A program made the translations under genes and the position numbers. The notes under the pieces are model-generated. The model ran no database searches. It worked only from the letters and a program-made list of their open reading frames with translations, and was not told the DNA's origin. From Acholoe squamosa (lineage: Eukaryota > Annelida > Polychaeta > Phyllodocida > Polynoidae), in contig OX439040.1 in the NCBI GenBank assembly GCA_949317995.1, forward strand, positions 55,028,089 to 55,092,088: 64,000 nucleotides of DNA. The letters are read 5' to 3'. This document shows, in pieces, positions 52,201 through 60,700 of this stretch (positions are counted from its first letter, which is position 1; every line of letters starts with the position of its first letter).

Positions 52201-55200
52201 GAAAACTCTCCGCGCTTTCGCCGCGGGGGGGGGGCGCAAAAGATTTTGACTGCCGTCGAGGGGGGGCGTAAAAAATTTCCGTGCTTCCGCATGTAAATCC
52301 ACCACCCCCCACCCCCATTGATAAATAATGACCACTCCCTAAGCAAAAAAAGAATTAGAACCACCGTTGCTAGGTAACTGATCCTCCTAGCAACAATGCA
52401 AGTTTACCATTATTTTCCCGAGAGTGACTTCAGGGGTAAGCCTACACATGCTGACATTCTTTTCTAAATGTCAATTTTTTATGCTTAGCATTTAGTATAT
52501 TTGTAGTTTTATAGGGTTACTAGGCGAAATGGTTTCCATGGCAATTTGTTGATAAAAAAAAATACAGGCCAATTCTAAGGGTTAGTCACTATAGGGCTCA
52601 TCATACCAACTCTCATTCTTGTATCATGATTTGCACGATTATCTTGGTGATCTGCCTCACTTATGAGTAGGTAAGGTGAAGTAATCTTTTTAAATTTTAT
52701 CATAAGGTCTTATCATTTTCATTGCTTTTTTCTTTTGTTGTTTTTTGTCCCCTGTTAAATAATGGTCTTTTGGACAAATCATGACATTGGAATTCGTTCA
52801 AATATAGAGGTGGTTTCTTACAACCACTGATTCGTTTAAATTGAGGGGAAAAGATAACTCAATCTGATTTTGCCAACATGAGAAATACGCCCCCCCCCCA
52901 CCATCACCACCACCACCACCACACACACAGACACATCCATCTTGTAATAAATGACTCCTCCCTAAGACAGCTCGATCACACAAGCACATGCAAGCAGACC
53001 AAATGGGGAGGTTTTGTAAAACAATACACGCACTGGTCGATTATCTCTCCAAATTGGTGTTCAATTCCAATGGCAGTCGATAGTGTATGGAGATAATAAA
53101 GTGAAATGTCTACTACAATTAGACTAAGCTTGAAAATGATCTTCTTTATAACAGAACTAGTGCCTTCGGCACTAGTGTGGGGGGGGGGCATGACCCTAGA
53201 TTTCTTTTCACGGCAAAATGTGGTTATTTCTCATTTGTACGGACGGTAACTACGTACGTATGTAGTAAGTCGCCAAGGTAACATTTCACGTGCGTACGGC
53301 CCACACCATTTTCCCCAGGGGACAGATTAGTGTGCTTCAGTATGGCATGCGTCATTTAAAGGTCTAAATTCTCCAAATTTAGACCACTTATGGCATTTTC
53401 ATCTACAGGGAAAGATGTAATGATTAAAAAATATGACACTGTAGGCATCAATATTAGTTTTTGGGGTCCTCTCAGAAGGTTGAGGTTTAGTCAATTTCTC
53501 TGGAACTACCCCATCACATCTTAACATATAACATATCAAATGAAAGGTCTCAGTGAGTGGAATCTAAATTTAGAATCGGTGATCAGTTTCCTTCATAAAT
53601 AAAATCGGGCCAGGTGCTGATTTCTTTGAACTGAGATCCAAGATGGCCGAAAATGCAGAGAACAAAGCTCTTGTCATTTTGAGGCTAGAGGCTATTGTTT
53701 AAAAATACTCTCTACTTTTATATACCGTTGAATCAGGGGCATAGAAAAAGGGGGGCCAGGGGGGCCGAGCCCCCCCCCCCCAATCATGAAGGAGGTGGGG
53801 CCTGAGTATGTCTGGGCTCGAATATTTAAACTTTACATCTCAAATTAGATATTATGGTGATGTCATAGGGAAAATGGGGGTCTGGGCCTAAGTCAGATCC
53901 AAAATTTACCAAAAATTACTTTTCTATATGAATTCAATATACGCATATACATACGCCATCACGCATCAGCCGACAATTCAAGGTGGTCGCAATGGTGCCC
54001 TCGCCGGGCCCCCCAAATGGAGATTTGCTTCCTACGCCTCTGTGAATCTATCATTCACTTGATAGAAGGAGACTTTTATCATATATGGGCCTCTAATAAT
54101 ATTATTAGCAGTGAAAATCTGAAGAAAAATCGAGTTAGTTTTGAAAAAAAGTACATACTTTTATCTAGCCTCTTTTGGTTTACGGTATCTGTTCCTGGCA
54201 AGCACTCAAGCTTAATCTAATGGGGTGGGAACCAGCGACGAAGTAATGCCTTTTTATATATAGGGTAATCATAACTTTTGATTCATTATGCTCTGTTTCA
54301 ACCCTGGAGCTTATTCCATCGGCAGCATAGGCCACATATCGTGAAGAAATCAACTATAATCCTTCTCATACAGAAAGACGTACATTAGTGTTATACTGCT
54401 ACGACTATACAGAAAGACGTACATTAGTGTTAATACTGCTACGACTGTGTTAACAAATCCTCCTATGTGCATGATACATAGGTGGCAATCTTAGGGAGGG
54501 ATATCTGATGACAGCATGGCCCTCTAATAAGAATCGTCAGTGAATTTTCAGATCGTCAGTTACACTGAAATAAGCCCCTGGATAGGTCGGTTGTCCTTCA
54601 CTGGATCAAATTTAGGTTTTGCTCATGTTGGGCTGAGAGTGCGCGACAACCTTGGGGTTATAACAGTAGGTTAGGGTACTGGAGGTGCATAATCAGCAAG
54701 GAGGCTCTAAAAGTCAGAGGTGTTGGCAATGGCTTGGGCTGAGCAGGGTGAGATGGGGTGTGCACAAGATGCTCGTGTGGAGGAGGAGGGGGCGGGGGGT
54801 TGGGGGCGGGTTAACAACCGACTATGAATCGTAGAGGGTCAATCATGGAGCATTCACACACGTGGTACCAATACCCTTCATAGAATAGAGCCTGAACAGA
54901 ATTGAGTAAAAGAGTACTATTTTGCTATAAGCCGCCAGTACATATGTGTGTAGGTCATGGCTGTATGTCATTTTAATGAAATACCTGCAAATGATTATAA
55001 AACAGTTCCCAATAGAAAAACCATCAAGTCAGCAAATTTATGGACAGGCTCTGAACAGCGTCATCTGCTTCCCTCCGGGTGCCAGTCAAACGGCCCCCCC
55101 CCCCCAACCATTTAGCCCCTGGACATAAGGCACCAGGTCATTTGGCTGTGATGACATTTGGCCACATGGTCAAATGGCCCCCAAGTAACAAGGACACAAT

Positions 55201-57646
55201 TGGTTACAATGTTGACTGGAGGCACTGATGACATACTGGAGGCACTGGTGATGTACTGGGGGCACTGCAGCTTCTGACCCCCCAGGGGGTATTGGAATAT
55301 ACCGCCTGGGCCACCTATTGAGTTTTAGTCTCTGTTGTAACTGCTAATTACCCTACTCTTTCAATGGAGTTATGTCTTTGCTCTTTCCCCATACAAAATC
55401 ACTGGTTCCAGTTGGTTAACTGCTCAATGATCCCACATGTCAGTACCAGATGAAGTATTCTGAATATTCAATACCACCTGACCAAAAGGGTCTCTAATAT
55501 CAGAATAGGCACCCTAGATTGCCCATTTTAACTGGGTCACTACTCACAAGAAAAAGTCGGTCCAGGCCCGTAAATGGAGCCAGGTATGAGCAGAAGTAGG
55601 GCCTGGATAATCGAGGCTGGGGGCACTGGTGACGTACTAGGGGCACTGATGACATACTAGGGGCACTGATGACATACTGGGGGCACTGATAATGTACTGG
55701 GGCCACTAATGATGTACTGGAGGCCCTGATGATGTACTGGAGGCACTGATGACAGACTAATGATCTATGGTGACGTATGATGATGTACTGGAGACACTGG
55801 TGACATACTGGAGACCCTCAATGACCAATGGAGACACTGTTGACGTACTAATGACTTATGGTGACATATGATGATGTGCTGGAGGCACTGATGACATACT
55901 GAGACACTGATGATGTACTGGAGGCACGGATGACGTACTGGAAACACTGATGATGTACTAGAGACACTGATGATAGACTGATGATGTATGATGACGTATA
56001 GTGATGTACTGATGATGTGTGGTGATGTATGATGATGTATGGTGATGTACTGATGATTTATGGTGATGTGCTGATGACGTATGGTGATGTATGATGACAT
56101 ACTGATGATGTATGATGACATACAATGACGTACGGTGACATACTGATGACATATGGTGATGTATGATGTATGGACTACAGTATTTTGGCCAAAAGACATG
56201 GGGGCCAAATTGTTGTGTGGGTAAATGCATTGTGGCCGAATGACAGGGGGCCAAGTAACATGTGGCCATATGACTGAGGGGCTAACAGACATGTAACCGC
56301 TTCACTCCTCATATAAAACAACAAATGTTGTTTCAACCATGTGTGGAACGCAGGGACCGAAGGGCTATTTCATGTTTGTTTAGAAACAAATGTAGGATGT
56401 TTAAAACACTCCCTACCTTTGCACATGATAGATTAACACATTAAGTACATTAGTATCACCAAACAGATAAGGTCGAATCCCACATGGCGAAAAATGGCCC
56501 CCCACAAGGGCCATAAAACGCAAGGATTGACCAACTCATTCCGAATCCCACAGTGGTTTAGGGACAAGTTTGCAGTAGTCCTTGCGTTTTATGGCCTCAA
56601 CAAGGGCCATACTACGCAAGGGACAAAATCGCAGAGATATTTCAGCCATTTTTCGCCATGTGGGATTCGACCTATTAATGAATTCCTAGTCTAGGTGTAA
56701 CATGTAGATATAAAAGAATAACAGAATGGGAGGAAGAGGAAGCTTTTAAATAATATCTAAAAAGCTGTGTTTCTGATTACCAAATCACAACTTGATTTTC
56801 TGCCCATGTTGTAACGTTATGGCCGTGTCAATCTAGATAATACTAATTTTTCTGCTTTATTTTTATAATGCCCTCCTGATCAACAATATTATTTGAATAT
56901 CTCTTGTGTTAAACACGTATACGCCACGGGCCCACTGCGATACAACTAAAAGGGGTAAATACCTTGGGGGTAAATCCCACGCAGGGTTTATGGTAGTGCT
57001 TTAAACGTGCTAAAATCCCGTTTTATATACTGTGCAGATAAGATGTAGTAAAGTCCAGCTTAAGGTTCACCTAGGTCTAGGTACCGGGTATGCTGTAACC
57101 ACTATTCTACACGACGTATTTGAGCTCCTTTCGATCTAAACTGCACTATATACGGAGCTTAGTTCCAGGGGCCTATCAGAATTAATACTCGACCTTGAAA
57201 AATTAAATCAGTCGTCACAGTTGTGTGATTAACACCTCTTTCCACATCAAATAATAATCAGAAGCAAACAGAAACAGTTGCTGTTCAGTGCAACTTTTCT
57301 TTTAAACTTAACACTCATCAACTGCCTGCTTCATGGCCATGCTATGATATACGAGGGTCCTTATAAGGCTCATATTATGATTTTTGGAAGGCACCTGCTG
57401 GTAGAGACATTCTGACAAGGGGATGGGACTAGTTTTCCAGTTATATGCTATGGCACTAACCATACGTTATACTATTTATAGGTGAACTATACAATATTTT
57501 GCTCAAATTTTGACACTGATCTGGATTATTCATTTTATCATATGTGAGACTGCTTGATTTCATTCAATATAAATATTCTCTCCGTTTGATTTGACATTCA
57601 TGGCAATATATTGAGAAGGGTAGAGGATCAGGAGGGCATTTCAGAA

Positions 57647-57712
<66 letters not shown>

Positions 57713-60700
57713 ATATATGAACATGATCACCTCCATTATAATACCTATATTCTGGCCCGGTCTTATGGATCTTATAGATCAAGTAACCCAAGATTATACA
57801 TGATTTTATCTCATAAACCTATAAACAACTAGACTAAGTATTATGTGCGCTGAATGTGGCAGGTAGGCGCTGTGTGAGACAGAGGGACACAATGCTGATC
57901 ATACCTGTACAGGTGCACACTCTCAGTCTCCATAGCTATTCCCATTTCCTATTTGCTTATACAGAACCTATTACTTGATTTCTAAATGTAATAGCTTATT
58001 CTACAGACAACGTGTACGATAACCTGAATACATATGTACAGTAATGCTTAAAGAAATGTTACACTGCATGCAACATACACAGGTTATAAGTGATGAAATA
58101 TTAAACTCTAAAATATATTACCTGCACAGTATGCTCTGCATAGTAGAGCTATATAGTGGGAAATGTATTGTCTTTAAGATGGTGACATTTATATTCCAAT
58201 TATTGATGAGATAATTTCAATATCTCAGTGAAGGACCTAAGGATAACTGCAAAGAGAACTATTCTCTAGACAAAGGCTTCAATGTATTACCTGCTAAAGT
58301 CAATTAACTGATACCCATTTCAAACACAAAGCCGGTGCAATGTGAACCAGCACCAGAGTGCTAATGCATTCAATGATTTTGCCCATAAACTGTTGATTCC
58401 TGGTCGAAATATCGTTAAATCTGAACGTTTAAAAAACATTCGTCATGATTCAGCTTCTACATATCAGTATTGATTCAGCACTGTGCATGGCAATATTGAT
58501 GAAGTAGTAGTAGGATTATGAGAATATTGGGAAAATAAGCATGAACAAAAGACGCAGATTCTATATGAAAAAGAAGGTAGAAATCTAGCTGAGCTTTAAC
58601 ATGTGCAAAGGGTATGAAAAAATGGGCTGTTCCAGGGCTGCCATCGGAGGTTTATAAACACGGACTAGGAAGCCACTCCTGCCAGCCAGAAACAGTATGT
58701 GGCGGCATACACTGACCAGTCTATGGGTGTTCCGTCCCTCCACAATATTGTGGAGGGACGGAACAACCATAGACTGTTCAGTGTAGTGGCGGCATTGCCC
58801 ACCCACATCACTGTTCCCCTTGTTTCCTAACACTTATGGAGAAGCCATTATTCAACAATTGGTAATACATTGGTAATTACATGCTAGCCTTTCTCTCCCT
58901 ATCCCCACCAAAGGGACATACATTCTACGGACCACGTTATCATAAAATATATTTCACGTAGATGAGCAAATTTCATGTAGGTAAACAAAGCACAAGGTAC
59001 AGGTTCTTGTTTAAATAGTCTTCCTGTAAAATACTGTTATGTCAATTAGGAAACATTTCTTTAGAGAAGGGGCACCAAATGGTTGACAGAGGGCAGTCAG
59101 GTTAACAGACAGCCATTAAATTTTAGAACTGCTTTTGAGGATCATCTCAACTTTTGGTGTCAATGACAGCCAGCGTTATGCCTACAAATACAATTGCATC
59201 GGCATATTAGGCATACAATTGCATCGGCATATTGAAAAAGAACTGTGCGTATAAGGCCAAATCCCACAATGTGAAAATGGTGGGGAAATTGTTGTGAAAT
59301 AGGATATGTGGGTGCTTAGCCGATATTGGGGTGGTAATATCGTCTAGGGAAGATCTATAAAGGCTAAGAATCCCTGTCAAAGTGCTGGTATTTAGGGAGT
59401 ATAGTACGTCAAAAGTTTTTGATATTTTCTTCACAAAGGGCTTGAAATCTCTGTGATAGACTCAAAATCCCTCTGATTTAGAGGAAAACAACAGTTTCTA
59501 GGAAATCAGAAGAGGTGTGTCTTTGATAAATCAAGAGCCAAGTTCCACATACTACAGTCATAATGGGAGTCTGCTTGTGATTTATGCAAGCTACATTTGT
59601 TTATGCTATGCAGGAGACCATTGCAAACCACAGAAAATAGTCAGAGACAATTGTGATTTTAATATCAAATACTCTGTGAATCATTCTAGTAACTCATCTG
59701 TGCAGTAATGAAAATCACAGAGATTCCCCTGCTACTATCAGCTATAGTCGGATTTGGAGTGGTAAGAAGTGCAGGGAGTACCCTTGTGATTAAGAAATTG
59801 GCAAGAGTCCAATGTTGCCGATATCCAGAATCACAGACATTTCATACACATTTTTCACATGGTGGGATTTGGCCTATAGTTAGTTCCTTAGCGGCAATAA
59901 CTACCATTGATAAGTCATTGCTAAGTATTGGTTACACAGCACATATATAGCACGAGGTACAACTATATATATATAGCTTATTATTATGTCCTTTTTAATA
60001 GGTATCTGCCCTCCACGGCGTCTAAGTATAAACTAATTGATCGCAAGTAAGAGAGTGTCAACAGTTCTTTTATCATGTGTAATATGAATAATTCAACTGA
60101 TAAGTTAAGCAGCCTAGGGAGACACCATCGGTATCATCATCACCCAGAACACGCTTTGTTGGTGTTGATGATATAGTGTTGGTCAGCTGACCAATGAGAT
60201 TTTTTTGGTAGATGAAATGATTAGTTTGTACCTTTGGATGTAGCCCATTGAATAATAAAATGAATTTGGCAGACATTACAAGATTCAACAATTTGAAAAC
60301 TCTTGCAGATTGGGAGCCGTGCCTCTGCTGCAAATTGCAAGGGCTTATGCCATTGCAATTCCAAATCCCACTGATGCAGTAAAAATTACCTCTCAGCCTT
60401 GCGATATAGACCATATGAGATAAGTAAGCCGAGTGAAGATTACTATGGCATTCTTTTTTATATTGAAATTGCAGGCTGATTTGGATAATTCCAGTGTACA
60501 ATTAAATAAAGATTGAACTCTCTGTGTATATAGTTTATGTAGACAGAATTGCAGCATAGAATGAAGGATTAGATTGTAAATAGGAACTTGGGTTGCAAGT
60601 CGAAGGGGACAAGCATACCTTCATGTCCAAGATTTTACCCAAGTTTCTGGAATTTACAACATATTCTGGCAAATTGCAGAAACTTTAAGCAAGAGCAAAT

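Noticed and set aside
55765-56292. 175-aa minus-strand frame rich in His, Ser and Ile
   Set aside because: It is the GATG minisatellite read in translation; two overlapping frames give equally long products.
60073-60501. 142-aa minus-strand frame
   Set aside because: No recognisable domain, no splice context, and a composition expected of AT-rich non-coding DNA.
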